64,000 nt of DNA from Leptolyngbya subtilissima AS-A7 (GCF_039962255.1 NZ_JAMPKY010000001.1:620001-684000); one strand, 5' to 3'; shown: positions 27,526 through 37,427, counted from the stretch's first letter. Notes: a model not told the origin generated them from the sequence alone. Made by a program: numbers and translations.

Positions 27526-28355
27526 TAATTGCGTCTCCTATACAGCTTTTCGGCTTTTGCCAAGTCATCGTAGGCAGTTTCATACTTAGTGAATCGAATA
27601 GTTTCCTGCTTGCCCAAACCAAGAATGCCAAACTTACATAGGCTGTTATAAAACAGCCCATGAACTTGGTTTTGCAGGGTTTGATTAAAGTAGATCAGCA
27701 CATTGCGACAGATGATCACATTAAACTCATTAAACGAGCCATCGGTTACCAGATTGTGCTCGCCAAAAACCACCCGCTCCCGTAGGGCAGGTCGCAAAAT
27801 AACGTTGTTGTATTTGGCCGTATAGTATTCCGAAAACGTGCGCAGGCCACCGGCTTTTAAATACAGCTGAGTGTAGTCCTGCATTTGCTTGGAGGGATAG
27901 ATGCCCTGCCGAGCGATTTGCAAAACCCGGTCATTGGCATCGGTGGCGTAGATGCGGCAGCGGTGGTAAAGCCCTTCCTCCTGCAGCAGAATTGCCATCG
28001 AGTAGACCTCCTGCCCGGTAGAGCAGCCCGCGTGCCAAATGCGAAGAAAGGGATAGGTGCGCAGTAGCGGCACCACCTGCTGTCGGAAAGCCACGTAGAA
28101 ACTTGGGTCCCGAAACATGGCCGTGGTGTTCACAGTTAGACCAAGCAGCAGCCGCTCGGCACAGGCGCGATCGGTCAGCACCTGTGCCCGCAACTCGGCT
28201 ACGGTGGCGATTTCTTCAGTTTTGAGAAAGCTTTGAATGCGGCGCTTGAGGGAGGCAGAAGCATAGTTGCGAAAATCGTAGCCATACCGATGATACAGCC
28301 CTTCAATAAGCAAGTGAACGTCCAAATCGTCTGGTTTCAAAATCGTCGCCAGCAC
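27525..28355 (-). CDS. cheR: CheR-type protein-glutamate methyltransferase
   Basis: A 276-residue CheR: N-terminal all-helical domain (YHRYGYDFRNYASASLKRRIQSFL), then the SAM-binding catalytic domain (NTTAMFRDPSFYVAFRQQVVPLL, IWHAGCSTGQEVYSMAILLQE, IYATDANDRVLQIARQGIYP, FNVIICRNVLIYFN). CheR adds methyl groups to glutamates of chemoreceptors; here no receptor lies nearby. It starts with GTG at 28355 and is coupled to cheB by a one-base overlap. It follows the large hybrid kinase after 156 bp and is most likely in the same transcript. Confidence 0.95.
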   Translation of the reverse strand: MLATILKPDDLDVHLLIEGLYHRYGYDFRNYASASLKRRIQSFLKTEEIATVAELRAQVLTDRACAERLLLGLTVNTTAMFRDPSFYVAFRQQVVPLLRTYPFLRIWHAGCSTGQEVYSMAILLQEEGLYHRCRIYATDANDRVLQIARQGIYPSKQMQDYTQLYLKAGGLRTFSEYYTAKYNNVILRPALRERVVFGEHNLVTDGSFNEFNVIICRNVLIYFNQTLQNQVHGLFYNSLCKFGILGLGKQETIRFTKYETAYDDLAKAEKLYRRRN

Positions 28356-28511
28356 CCCATAGCCCGTTCAAACCACCTATTCAGAGCTGTTGTCAGAAGT
28401 ATGCCATCTCAACCCAAATCGCTCTTTTAGGCTGGCCAAAGCTTGGCTTATTGTTACCCAGTTTTCCCTCTGAAACGTATGTCAAAGGGGAGATCTTGGC
28501 AGCGATCGCCA

Positions 28512-31500
28512 CTACTGGTACAGCCACAGGCGCAGCAGCGTCAACAGCTGCTCGGTGTCAACGGGCTTGGTGATGTAGTCGGAGGCTCCGGCTTCGATGC
28601 ACTTCTCGCGATCGCCCTGCATAGCCTTGGCGGTCAAGGCAATGATTGGCAGCGATCGAAACTGCTCCTGTTTACGGATCAGCCGGGTGGTTTCGTACCC
28701 GTCCAGCTCTGGCATCATCACATCCATCAGCACGAGGCCGACATCGGTATTGGCACGCAAGGTTTCGATGCCTTCGCGCCCGTTCTCGGCAAACACCACG
28801 GTCATATCGTACTGTTCTAGCAGGCTGGTGAGGGCAAAAATATTGCGCACGTCATCGTCAATGATCAGCACTTTTTTGCCCGCCAGGGCTGGGTCGCTGT
28901 GCTGCAATCGCTCCAGCATTTGCTGTTGCCCCGGCGGCAGATTGGCCTGTACCCGGTGCAGAAACAGGGCCGTTTCATCCAGCAGCCGCTCGGGCGATCG
29001 CACGTCTTTAACGATGATGGTTTCAGCCAGGCGGCGCAGCTGGGTTTCCTCTGCCTCAGTCAAGTCTTTGCCGGTATAAACAATAATCGGCAGCCTCACT
29101 AGGGCTGGGTCTTGCTTGATCTGCTCCAGCAGATCAAACCCGTTCATGTCGGGCAGGCCCAGGTCGAGCACGATGCAGTCGCAGGGCTGGGCGCGCAGGG
29201 TCTCTAGGGCGGCAGCACCGGTGTGCACGGCGGTGCTGGTGACATCGCCACCGCCAATCAGCTCAATAATGCTCTGGGCCTGCACCGGGTCATCTTCAAT
29301 CACCAGCAGGTAGCGCACCCGGCGCTCTACAAACTGTTTGATGTCGATTAGAGTCTGGGTCAAAATTTCCGGCGCTACAGGCTTTTGAATATGGGCGATC
29401 GCCCCCATCTGAAATTCCTGCTGCTGCTCGTCGTTGATCGTCAGAATGTGGACCGGAATGTGGCGAGTGGTGGGGTTGTGCTTCAGCTGTTCAAGCACCG
29501 TCAGACCGTCCATATCGGGCAGGTGCAGATCGAGGGTAATAGCATTGGGCACAAACTGCTGGGCCAGCGCCAGGCCGGTCTGTCCCTGGAGCGCAATCAA
29601 CACCTTAAATCCCTGCCCCCGCGCCATATCTAATAAAATGCGGGCAAAGTTAGGATCATCTTCAATTACCAGCAGCACTCGCTCGGCTGCGTTTTGCCTC
29701 CCTGGCAACAGTCGCGATCGATCGTCCTCCAAGTTGCCCGGTAGGGGCGGCAGTGCGTCCCCACTTGGGGCAGGGGCCACAACTGGGGCTAGCTCAGGGG
29801 TTGCAGAGCGGCGGTCTTGGGAAGCTAATTTTGTTCCCTCACGCTGGGCTCTGATCTGAAGCACTTCCCCATCGGTCGAGGGGGCAACGTAGCGGAGGGG
29901 TAGGTACAGGGTAAAGGTGCTGCCCTGGTCAGGCTCACTTTGCAACTCCAGGGTACCCCCGAGCAGCTGGGCTAGCTGTAGGCTGATCGATAGCCCCAAC
30001 CCAGTACCGCCATAGCGGCGGCTGGTGGTGCCATCGGCCTGCTGAAACGCTCCAAAAACGGTGTACTGCTTTTGGGGTGCAATGCCAATGCCGGTATCGG
30101 TAACCGCAAAGGCCACCCGCTCCTCGGCTACCGGAAAGATATCCACCGTGACCCGGCCCTGCTCTGTGAACTTGATGGCATTAGAGATCAGGTTTTTGAG
30201 CACCTGCTGTAGCCGCCGAGGGTCGGTGGCCAGGGTAGTGGGCAAACCCTCATCCACGACAACCTCAAATCGCAGCCCCTTGCTGGCGGCGGTGGGCTGA
30301 AACGTGCGCTCTAGCTCAAACTGAATCGCCGTAAAGGCCAGCGATTCGATCACTACCTCCATGGTCCCCGACTCAATTTTGGCCATGTCGAGAATGTCGT
30401 TGATCAGCGAGAGCAAGTCTGCGCCGGCAGAGTGGATCGTGCGGCTATAGTCAACCTGCTTCTCGGTCAGGTTGCCGTCGCTGTTGTCGCTGAGCATCTT
30501 GGCCAAAATCAGCAGGCTGTTCAGGGGTGTCCGCAGCTCGTGGGACATGTTGGCCAAAAATTCTGATTTATAGCGCGACGACTGGGCCAGCTGGCCAGCC
30601 TGATCTTCTAGCTCCTGGCGGGCCAGCTCAATTTCTTGGTTTTTGCGCTCTACCTGCTGCTTCTGGGTTTCCAGCAGCTCTGCTTTCTCCTCCAGCTCCT
30701 CGTTGAGCTGCTGCAGCTCTTCGTTCGACTGCTGCAATTCTTCCTGCTGCTGCTGCATCTCCAGCTCTGACTCCTGCAGCGACTGGGTGCGCTCTTCGAG
30801 CAGCTGATTGCTCTGCAACAGCTCCTGCTGCTGCTGGCGCAGTTCTTCGGTCAGCACCTGCGATCGCTCTAGCAGTCTCTGGGTTTGCATGTAGGCGGCG
30901 ATCGCGTTGATCATCACCCCGGTCAAGTCGCTGGCCTCATCCAAAAAGGCTAGCTGTAGGTTGTCAAAGCGGTGGAAAGACGCCAGTTCTAGCACCCCCT
31001 TCACCGCATTCTCAAACATCAGGGGCAGCACCACAATCGTTAGGGGCGGTGCCGAGCCTAGCCCAGAGCGAATCTGAATGTAGTCCTCGGGCACCTGAGT
31101 GAGCACAATGCGCCGCTTTTCTAAAGCGCACTGCCCCACCAACCCCTCCCCCAGGTCAAACGCGTTCGACAGGTGCTTGCGCTCCTGGTAGGCATAGCTG
31201 CTCAACAGCTTGAGCCGAGGTGGTTGGCTGGTAGAGTCCAACAGGTACAGCACCCCCTGCTGTGCGTCTACCAGGGGCGCCACATAGGTCAACATCAGCT
31301 CTGCTACGGTTTCGAGACTGCGCTGACCCTGCAACTGCTGAGACAAATCCGCCAGGTTAGACTTCAGCCAGCGCTGCTCTTCGTTCGCCCGAATCGTCTC
31401 CCGCAGGTTGGTCACCATTTGACTGAAGGTGCGGGTCAGAATGCCGGTCTCGTCTTGGGAGTTGCTGTCCGGTAGGGAGACGGACAAATCGCCGTCAGCC

Positions 31501-32171
31501 AGCCGTTCTGCGGTATTAGAGAGTCTGCGCAGGGGGTCAGAGATGTTGCGCGATAGCCACCATCCCACCAGCGACAGCACAACAAACGAGATTGGAATGC
31601 CAAAGGCGATCGTGTAGAGCGTCTGCTGCGAAGAGATCTGGGCCTGGCTGGCCCGCGCCTTAAGCATTTTCTCCTCTAGCTCAATCAGCTCCGCAATTTG
31701 GGCGCGGATCTGATCCATGAGCAGCTTGCCGCGATCGGTCAGAACATAGGCCTGTGCCGCCGCAAACCCCCCAGTGTTTCGCAGTTCAATACCCTCCGCT
31801 AGTCGGGCCAGCCTGGCATCAATTAACGGTTGAAGATTAGCTAGGCGACCCTGAAGGAGCGGGTCGTCGTCGGTGAGCAGCACCAGGGACTCGTACTGGT
31901 CGTCAATCTCCATCAGCGCACTATTGTAGGGTTCTAAATACTGAGGTTGGCCGGTAATCAGATAGCCTCGCTGGCCAGTTTCGGCGTTGATCAGCTCAGT
32001 TTTTAGCCCGTTGAGATAGCCCAAAATTTGGTATGACTGCTTTTCCCGCTCGGCACTACGAATTAGGCTGGTGGTAGTGCGGTAAGCAATGGCACCTAGC
32101 ACAGCCAAGAGCGTTAGCCCCAGGGCAAACCCTGCCCCAATGCGTGTGCCAATTTTGAACCGATTTGCCAT
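28512..32171 (-). CDS. Membrane hybrid histidine kinase, CHASE3-HAMP-GAF-HisKA-HATPase-REC-REC-REC
   Basis: A 1219-residue sensor. TM1 (about 10-30), CHASE3-like extracytoplasmic part (about 35-180, GLKTELINAETGQRGYLITG), TM2 (about 184-206), HAMP (about 207-260), GAF (about 285-430), a long Gln/Glu-rich coiled coil (about 430-530), HisKA (FLANMSHELRTPLNSLLILAK, about 541), HATPase_c (LKNLISNAIKFT, VTDTGIGIA, YGGTGLGLSISLQLAQLLGG), then three receivers (starting about 833 VLLVIEDDPNF, 960 YLLVIEDDPVQ and 1095 VLIIDDDVRN), each with Asp and Lys sites. It is the first gene of an operon with cheR, cheB and another hybrid kinase, so three receivers plus two in the partner give a branched phosphorelay. 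Confidence 0.96.
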   Translation of the reverse strand: MANRFKIGTRIGAGFALGLTLLAVLGAIAYRTTTSLIRSAEREKQSYQILGYLNGLKTELINAETGQRGYLITGQPQYLEPYNSALMEIDDQYESLVLLTDDDPLLQGRLANLQPLIDARLARLAEGIELRNTGGFAAAQAYVLTDRGKLLMDQIRAQIAELIELEEKMLKARASQAQISSQQTLYTIAFGIPISFVVLSLVGWWLSRNISDPLRRLSNTAERLADGDLSVSLPDSNSQDETGILTRTFSQMVTNLRETIRANEEQRWLKSNLADLSQQLQGQRSLETVAELMLTYVAPLVDAQQGVLYLLDSTSQPPRLKLLSSYAYQERKHLSNAFDLGEGLVGQCALEKRRIVLTQVPEDYIQIRSGLGSAPPLTIVVLPLMFENAVKGVLELASFHRFDNLQLAFLDEASDLTGVMINAIAAYMQTQRLLERSQVLTEELRQQQQELLQSNQLLEERTQSLQESELEMQQQQEELQQSNEELQQLNEELEEKAELLETQKQQVERKNQEIELARQELEDQAGQLAQSSRYKSEFLANMSHELRTPLNSLLILAKMLSDNSDGNLTEKQVDYSRTIHSAGADLLSLINDILDMAKIESGTMEVVIESLAFTAIQFELERTFQPTAASKGLRFEVVVDEGLPTTLATDPRRLQQVLKNLISNAIKFTEQGRVTVDIFPVAEERVAFAVTDTGIGIAPQKQYTVFGAFQQADGTTSRRYGGTGLGLSISLQLAQLLGGTLELQSEPDQGSTFTLYLPLRYVAPSTDGEVLQIRAQREGTKLASQDRRSATPELAPVVAPAPSGDALPPLPGNLEDDRSRLLPGRQNAAERVLLVIEDDPNFARILLDMARGQGFKVLIALQGQTGLALAQQFVPNAITLDLHLPDMDGLTVLEQLKHNPTTRHIPVHILTINDEQQQEFQMGAIAHIQKPVAPEILTQTLIDIKQFVERRVRYLLVIEDDPVQAQSIIELIGGGDVTSTAVHTGAAALETLRAQPCDCIVLDLGLPDMNGFDLLEQIKQDPALVRLPIIVYTGKDLTEAEETQLRRLAETIIVKDVRSPERLLDETALFLHRVQANLPPGQQQMLERLQHSDPALAGKKVLIIDDDVRNIFALTSLLEQYDMTVVFAENGREGIETLRANTDVGLVLMDVMMPELDGYETTRLIRKQEQFRSLPIIALTAKAMQGDREKCIEAGASDYITKPVDTEQLLTLLRLWLYQ

Positions 32172-32226
32172 AGCGTGTCATCACCAAGCTAATGCACTAC
32201 TGCGAGGAATTGCCGGAGGCGCTTTG

Positions 32227-32250
32227 CTGCTTGGGTCAAGGCCCAAGCAG
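32227..32250. other. 9-bp hairpin upstream of the hybrid kinase
   Basis: CTGCTTGGG and CCCAAGCAG around a 6-base loop, 56-79 bases before the kinase start on the minus strand. It could be a leader hairpin or a second terminator for tkt; no U-run follows it. Confidence 0.4.
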
Positions 32251-32380
32251 TCCTAGGGTTCAATTCACCATCCACACTGTAATCTTTGCACCTCTTACCC
32301 TGGCATCCGCTCTTTAGGGACCGGTTTCCCTGAATCTGACGAGTAGCCCTCACCTCACCCGACTAGGCCATCAATAGTTA

Positions 32381-32415
32381 AAGGCTCCAGGGCTTTTAGA
32401 AAAGCCTGGAGCCTT
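32381..32415 (-). terminator. tkt terminator
   Basis: AAGGCTCCAGGGCTTTT and AAAGCCTGGAGCCTT form an imperfect stem of about 15 bp with one bulged base, located 44-78 bases downstream of the tkt stop. Only a short U-run follows on the minus strand, so efficiency is uncertain. Confidence 0.65.
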
Positions 32416-32458
32416 GATTTAGGCGATCGCCTCCATCCCAGAGGTAAATCTAGAACTC

Positions 32459-34465
32459 TTAACCCAGCAGTGCCTTGGCCCGGCTGACTACGTTCTCGAC
32501 CGTGAAGCCAAACTTCTCCATCACCAGGTCGCCAGGGGCAGAAGCCCCAAAGCGATCAACGCCAATCACGTCGCCTTCGGCACCCACGTAGCGGCACCAG
32601 CCCATGGTGATGCCCGCTTCTACTGCCAGGCGCTTGGTCACTGCCTTAGGCAGCACTGACTCCTGGTAGGCGGCATCTTGGATGTCAAACAGTTCCCAGG
32701 AAGGCATAGAAACTACGCGCACCTTGGTACCAGCGGCCCGCAGTTCCTGAGCGGCATTGACGCAGAGGCTAACTTCGCTGCCCGTGCCAATCAAAATTAG
32801 GTCGGGAGTGCCGTCACAGTCGTCGACGGTGTAGGCCCCTTTGGCCACGCCTTCGATCGAAGAGCCAGGCAGGTTAGGCAGGTTTTGACGGCTAAAGGCC
32901 ATCAGCGTGGGGGTCTTGCGATGCTCCACGGCGATCTTGTAGGCCCCAGAGGTTTCGGTGCCGTCGGCAGGGCGAATCACGATCAGGTTGGGAATGGCCC
33001 GCAGGGAGGCAATGGTTTCTACCGGCTGGTGGGTGGGGCCGTCTTCGCCCAGACCGATGGAGTCGTGGGTCATAACGTAGATCACCCCGGCCTGGGAAAG
33101 GGCCGACAGGCGAATCGCCGCCCGCATGTAGTCGGCAAATACCAGGAAGGTAGCGCAGTAGGGAATCAGGCCCGAGTTGTGCAGGGCAATGCCGTTGCAG
33201 ATTGCGCCCATGCCGTGCTCGCGTACGCCAAAGCGCAGGTTGCGGTTTTCGTAGGCTCCTTTCTGGAAGCTGCCGGAGATTTTTAGTTCGGTCAGGTTCG
33301 AGTGGGTGAGGTCAGCAGAGCCACCGATCAGCTCGGGGATGGCTGGAGCCAGGGCGTTAAGGGTAACTTCGGAGTTCTTCCGAGTGGCCAAAGCCTTGTC
33401 TTCGGGGGTGTAGGTGGGCAGAGCATCGGCCCAGCCGTCGGGCAGCTGGCCGGAGAGCATGCGCTCAAACTCGGCGGCCTCGGCGGCGTACTTGGTGCGG
33501 TAGGTAGCGAGGGTTTCTTCCCATTCGGCCTGCAGGCTAGCGCCGCGCTCAACCGCTTTGCGCATGTGGTTAAGGGCATCTTCGGGCACTTCGAAGTCGC
33601 CGTAGCTCCAGCCCAGGTTTTCACGGGTGAGCTTGATCTCGTCGCCGCCCAGGGCCGCACCGTGAACCCCAGCGGTGTTTTGCTTGTTGGGAGAACCGTA
33701 GCCGATGGTGGTGGTGACTTTGATCATCGAAGGGCGATCGCTAACGGATTTAGCTTCTTCGATCGCCTTAGCGATGGCGTCTAAATCGGTGTTGCCGTTC
33801 TCCACGTGCACCACGTGCCAGCCGTAGGCCTCAAAGCGCTTGCCCACGTCTTCGGTGAAGGAGATATCAGTGGAGCCGTCGATGGAGATGTGGTTGTCGT
33901 CATAGAGGGCGATCAGCTTGCCCAATCCCAGGTGACCCGCTAAGGAGCAAGCTTCGCCAGAAACCCCTTCCATGTTGCAGCCGTCGCCCAAGATCACATA
34001 GGTGTAGTGATCCACTAGGGTGGCATCGGGCTTATTGAACTTGGCAGCTAGGTGAGCCTCGGCCATCGCCAAACCCACGGCGTTGGCAATGCCCTGGCCC
34101 AGAGGACCGGTGGTGACTTCAATGCCGGGGGTTTCAAAGTTCTCGGGGTGGCCTGGGGTGCGAGCGCCCCACTGGCGGAACTGCTTAATGTCATCCAGCG
34201 TCACACTGTCAAAGCCGCTCAAGTAGAGCAGGGCATATTGCAGCATGCAGCCGTGACCCGCCGACAGCACAAAGCGATCGCGGTTAAACCACTGGGGGTT
34301 TTTGGGGTTGACCCGCAGAAACTTATCCCACAGCACATAGGCCATGGGCGCAGCTCCCATGGGCAGACCGGGGTGGCCAGATTTGGCCTTTTCTACCGCA
34401 TCAATCGCTAAGAAGCGAATGGAATTAATACAGAGTTCTTCCAGGGATTGGGTTGCAACAGCCAT
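32459..34465 (-). CDS. tkt: Transketolase
   Basis: A 668-residue thiamine diphosphate enzyme moving two-carbon units in the Calvin cycle and pentose phosphate pathway. N-terminal TPP-binding part [23 protein letters not shown]...[10 protein letters not shown], substrate His regions [14 protein letters not shown] and [17 protein letters not shown], middle domain [18 protein letters not shown] with the catalytic Glu, and TPVETI-like [17 protein letters not shown]. Length is normal. It follows acpP and fabF on the same strand, an order conserved in several cyanobacteria; a consensus -10 lies 208 bases upstream. Confidence 0.98.
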   Translation of the reverse strand: MAVATQSLEELCINSIRFLAIDAVEKAKSGHPGLPMGAAPMAYVLWDKFLRVNPKNPQWFNRDRFVLSAGHGCMLQYALLYLSGFDSVTLDDIKQFRQWGARTPGHPENFETPGIEVTTGPLGQGIANAVGLAMAEAHLAAKFNKPDATLVDHYTYVILGDGCNMEGVSGEACSLAGHLGLGKLIALYDDNHISIDGSTDISFTEDVGKRFEAYGWHVVHVENGNTDLDAIAKAIEEAKSVSDRPSMIKVTTTIGYGSPNKQNTAGVHGAALGGDEIKLTRENLGWSYGDFEVPEDALNHMRKAVERGASLQAEWEETLATYRTKYAAEAAEFERMLSGQLPDGWADALPTYTPEDKALATRKNSEVTLNALAPAIPELIGGSADLTHSNLTELKISGSFQKGAYENRNLRFGVREHGMGAICNGIALHNSGLIPYCATFLVFADYMRAAIRLSALSQAGVIYVMTHDSIGLGEDGPTHQPVETIASLRAIPNLIVIRPADGTETSGAYKIAVEHRKTPTLMAFSRQNLPNLPGSSIEGVAKGAYTVDDCDGTPDLILIGTGSEVSLCVNAAQELRAAGTKVRVVSMPSWELFDIQDAAYQESVLPKAVTKRLAVEAGITMGWCRYVGAEGDVIGVDRFGASAPGDLVMEKFGFTVENVVSRAKALLG

Positions 34466-34672
34466 AGGTTCAACAGCTTAACGACGGTTTTTTGAAGCAG
34501 CAGCACGCAGCACTAGGACTAGCCCAGGGGCTAACAAAGTTATCGGCTTAAATCGATCAAGACCCCACACACAGCCTTGCCTTTCAGCAGACCCCGCAAC
34601 CAGACGATTGTCAATACCCTCTGGCTAGGCAAGGCACAAAGCTCAAGTGCCGAACGGCACAGATTTTAGGTC

Positions 34673-34678
34673 ATTATA
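34673..34678 (-). promoter_or_regulatory. Candidate -10 element for tkt
   Basis: On the minus strand TATAAT is a perfect -10 hexamer, just after the fabF stop and 208 bases before the tkt ATG. A -35 at 17 bases is poor (TACGGA). A 14-base hairpin GTGCCGTTCGGCAC (34647-34660) lies in the first transcribed bases and could alternatively end fabF transcripts. Confidence 0.45.
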
Positions 34679-34696
34679 CCTATCAATCGATTCAAT

Positions 34697-34714
34697 CCGT
34701 AGCTCTAGCTACGG
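34697..34714. other. 8-bp hairpin across the fabF stop codon
   Basis: CCGTAGCT and AGCTACGG around two bases form a perfect dyad covering the last fabF codons and its TAG stop. It could stabilise the 3' end of the acpP-fabF message; no U-run follows. Confidence 0.4.
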
Positions 34715-35964
34715 TATTTCTTAAACACTAGGGTAACGTTGTGGCCTCCAAAGCCAAAGGAGTTGGAAATCGCCACATCAATCGGCATGGGGCGACTCTG
34801 GTTGGGAATATAGTCGAGGTCGCAGTCGGGGTCGGGGTCGTGGAGGTTGATGGTGGGGGGGGCGATGTCGTTGGCGATCGCCAGACAGGTTGCCACCGCC
34901 TCAATCCCCCCGGAGCCTCCCAGCAGGTGCCCAGTCATCGACTTGGTCGAGCTCACCGCCACCTTATAGGCCACATCCCCCAAGGCGGTTTTGATCGCCT
35001 GGGTTTCGGTAGGGTCATTGGCCCCCGTACTGGTGCCGTGGGCATTGATATAGCTAATGTCACTTGGCGAAATGCCCGCGTCCTTCAGGGCTAGCTGAAT
35101 ACAGCGAGCTGCCCCTATCCCACCGGGCACTGGCGACGTCATGTGGTAGGCGTCACAGGTCATGCCGTAGCCGACGATTTCACCGTAGATCGTCGCTCCT
35201 CGGCTCAGGGCATGCTCTAGTTCTTCGAGAATGAGGATGCCGCAGCCTTCGCCGATCACAAAACCGTCGCGGGTTTTGTCAAAGGGGCGGCTGGCGGTAG
35301 TGGGGTCGTCATTGCGGGTGGAGAGGGCGCGGGCCGAGGCAAAGCCTGCCACCGACAGGGGCGTGACTGCTGCCTCGGTGCCACCACAGATCATCGCCTG
35401 GGCGTAGCCGTGCTGAATCAGCCGAAAGGCGTCGCCAATGGCGTTAGACCCAGCGGCGCAGGCGGTGACGGCACAGGTACTTGGCCCCTTGGCACCGGTA
35501 TGGATGGCGGTTAACCCCGCCGCCATGTTGGCAATCATCATCGGAATCATGAAGGGGCTACAGCGGCTAGGGCCCCGATCGAGATAAATTTCCTGCTGGT
35601 CTTCTAAAACCTTGAGGCCACCGATGCCAGAACCAATACAGGTACCAATCTGTTCAGCATTGAGATCGGTAATGGTGAGCCCCGAGTGCTCAAGGGCGCG
35701 CTGACCAGCAATCACCGCAAACTGGGAGAAGCGATCCATGCGCCTGACTTCTTTCTTGTCGAGAAAGTCGCCAGGGTCGAACCCCTTAACCTCCGCCGCA
35801 ATTTGCGACGCATGCTGGGAAGGGTCGAAGTGGGTAATGCGCGCCGTGCCGCTGCGCCCAGCTACTAGCCCAGCCCAGTACTCCTCCAGGTTGTTACCAA
35901 TGGGGGTAATGGCATCCATGCCAGTCACCACAACGCGCTTTGAGTCAGAGTTTGCCATAGCCAA
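34705..35964 (-). CDS. fabF: 3-oxoacyl-ACP synthase II (KAS II)
   Basis: FabF condenses acyl-ACP with malonyl-ACP during fatty acid elongation. The catalytic Cys is in TCAVTACAAGSNAIGDAFR, the two His residues in NAHGTSTGANDPTE and KSMTGHLLGGSGG, and the N-terminus RVVVTGMDAITPIGNNLEEYW and C-terminus NSFGFGGHNVTLVFKKY are typical. 419 residues, normal length. It lies 147 bp downstream of acpP, its substrate carrier. Confidence 0.98.
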   Translation of the reverse strand: MAMANSDSKRVVVTGMDAITPIGNNLEEYWAGLVAGRSGTARITHFDPSQHASQIAAEVKGFDPGDFLDKKEVRRMDRFSQFAVIAGQRALEHSGLTITDLNAEQIGTCIGSGIGGLKVLEDQQEIYLDRGPSRCSPFMIPMMIANMAAGLTAIHTGAKGPSTCAVTACAAGSNAIGDAFRLIQHGYAQAMICGGTEAAVTPLSVAGFASARALSTRNDDPTTASRPFDKTRDGFVIGEGCGILILEELEHALSRGATIYGEIVGYGMTCDAYHMTSPVPGGIGAARCIQLALKDAGISPSDISYINAHGTSTGANDPTETQAIKTALGDVAYKVAVSSTKSMTGHLLGGSGGIEAVATCLAIANDIAPPTINLHDPDPDCDLDYIPNQSRPMPIDVAISNSFGFGGHNVTLVFKKYRS

Positions 35965-36111
35965 ATTTCAGGTAAACCAGGTCGAGGTTAAGGGGGGCCG
36001 GGCCGGCCAACTGTAAAACCGATCGCATGGGGGGCACCCCTCGGCTCCCCCCATAGCTATCAGTACAGGCACTACCCTATTCCCAGGCTAACTACTGGGA
36101 TTGGGAATGGC

Positions 36112-36351
36112 CTAGGCGGCTTTGTCTTCGATGAAATTGACGGCATCCTGCACGGTGGCAATGCCCTCTGCCGCTTCGTCAGGAATTTCGATGCCAAATT
36201 CTTCTTCCAGAGCCATCACCAGCTCTACGGTATCGAGAGAATCGGCGCCCAGGTCGTTGGCGAAGCTAGCTTCGGGCTTCACGTCAGCCTCTTCAACCCC
36301 TAGCTGCTCGCTGACAATCTTTTTGACCTTTTCAAAAGTCTCTGCGCTCAT
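36112..36351 (-). CDS. acpP: Acyl carrier protein
   Basis: ACP carries growing acyl chains on phosphopantetheine bound to Ser in [20 protein letters not shown]. Start at the ATG at 36351 gives the standard 79 residues ([21 protein letters not shown]...) with GGAG five bases before it; the open frame 14 codons further upstream is not family-like. The protein is very acidic, as expected. fabF follows on the same strand. Confidence 0.98.
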   Translation of the reverse strand: MSAETFEKVKKIVSEQLGVEEADVKPEASFANDLGADSLDTVELVMALEEEFGIEIPDEAAEGIATVQDAVNFIEDKAA

Positions 36352-36505
36352 GATCTCCAACGCCTCGTTAAGTACGGAATTAATCGACAACAAAAAACCT
36401 TATCACCCTGCGACCCCATCGAGACGAATATCTGACGTCAAGCCCCAGCATAAGGTCGCTCAATTTTGGCCATCGTCCCTCGAGCAAAGTCGGAAGGGAA
36501 ATGTT

Positions 36506-36518
36506 TCAGAATTTCTGA
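36506..36518. promoter_or_regulatory. Dyad TCAGAATTTCTGA upstream of acpP
   Basis: A perfect 6-bp inverted repeat with one central base, 155 bp upstream of the acpP ATG and downstream of maf. It has the size of a regulator half-site pair, but does not match a cyanobacterial operator that I know. Confidence 0.3.
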
Positions 36519-36587
36519 CTTCGACAGTGCTTGGCCAGCTACAGTTACCAATTTTGAGCATCCCTCCATAATATCGGAAAAAGAACC

Positions 36588-37184
36588 CTACCAAAAATCT
36601 GTCGCCCGGTAGCCGAGTTCCTCTAGCATAGAGCGCAGCAGCGGCAGGCTGAGACCAATGACGTTGGTGTGGCAGCCCTCAATTTTTTCGATCAGCAGCC
36701 CCCCTTTGCCGTCAATGGAAAAGGCCCCAGCGCAGGCCAAGGGCTCTCCCGAATTGACGTAGGCCACAATTGTGGCATCGTCAACCTCAGAAAAGTAAAC
36801 GCGGGTAGCGGCGCTGCGCACCAGAATTGAGCCACTGGGGGCAATTAGGGCGTGGCCCGTATGAATCTCGCAGGACTGGCCCCGCATCGCTTGCCACCGG
36901 GCGATCGCATCTTCTCGGTCTTTGGGCTTGCCATAGATTTTGCCCCGAAAGGCCATCACCGAGTCGCACCCTAGCACCAGGGCACTGGGAAACTGAGGCG
37001 CAACTGATTCAGCTTTGCAGCGAGCTAGCGTGGCCACATATTTAGGCGGGTCAGTGACAGCGACTTGATCTTCGTCAAAGTTGCTGGGGCAGACAAAGGG
37101 GTGAATGCCTGCCCCAACCAGCAGCAGGCGACGGCCCTTCGAGGCTGAAGCAAGAACAAACTGGGGGCGAGGGGAAGTAGGCAT
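36588..37184 (-). CDS. maf: Maf family nucleoside triphosphate pyrophosphatase
   Basis: From the ATG at 37184 this gives 198 residues. Maf proteins hydrolyse modified or canonical nucleoside triphosphates (house-cleaning). Signatures: [67 protein letters not shown] and [30 protein letters not shown]. The usual LASxSPRR start is altered to [13 protein letters not shown] at 37202 would add six residues. It is followed by acpP after a gap of about 236 bp. Confidence 0.93.
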   Translation of the reverse strand: MPTSPRPQFVLASASKGRRLLLVGAGIHPFVCPSNFDEDQVAVTDPPKYVATLARCKAESVAPQFPSALVLGCDSVMAFRGKIYGKPKDREDAIARWQAMRGQSCEIHTGHALIAPSGSILVRSAATRVYFSEVDDATIVAYVNSGEPLACAGAFSIDGKGGLLIEKIEGCHTNVIGLSLPLLRSMLEELGYRATDFW

Positions 37185-37383
37185 GGCTAACTGTGACGGC
37201 AATTGAAAGGAGTTATTCCAGGATAGAGACCCCCCAGGGCTTTTATGCTACAGAGCGTTTGCCGTTGAGATTTTCCCTACCCGCTAGACAAAGGGAGGAA
37301 ACAAGAGCACAGCTTCTACAGCAGGGGCGTGGGAAAGGTTGGCGCACTGTGTATCGGCTGTGTCGGCCAGTTGAAGTATCCCC

Positions 37384-37416
37384 CTGTCAACCGTGCCCTT
37401 GCTGCCCGGTTGACAG
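37384..37416 (-). terminator. Hairpin downstream of the CyanoP gene
   Basis: CTGTCAACCG and CGGTTGACAG form a perfect 10-bp stem with a 13-base loop, 12-44 bases after the CyanoP stop on the minus strand. No U-run follows, so it is either a weak terminator or an mRNA-stabilising hairpin. Confidence 0.45.
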
Positions 37417-37427
37417 AGGGAATAGGC

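Noticed and set aside
28597-29859. Several plus-strand frames opposite the large hybrid kinase
   Set aside because: Typical antisense shadows of a GC-rich receiver-coding gene, rich in Ser/Arg/Cys with no motifs.
32255-32275. GGTTCAATTC resembling a tRNA T-loop
   Set aside because: No matching acceptor, D or anticodon stems surround it.
32885-34411. Three long open frames on the plus strand opposite tkt (133, 160 and 119 codons)
   Set aside because: They mirror the codon pattern of the transketolase gene, have no Shine-Dalgarno sites and give low-complexity Gly/Val/Gln-rich products.
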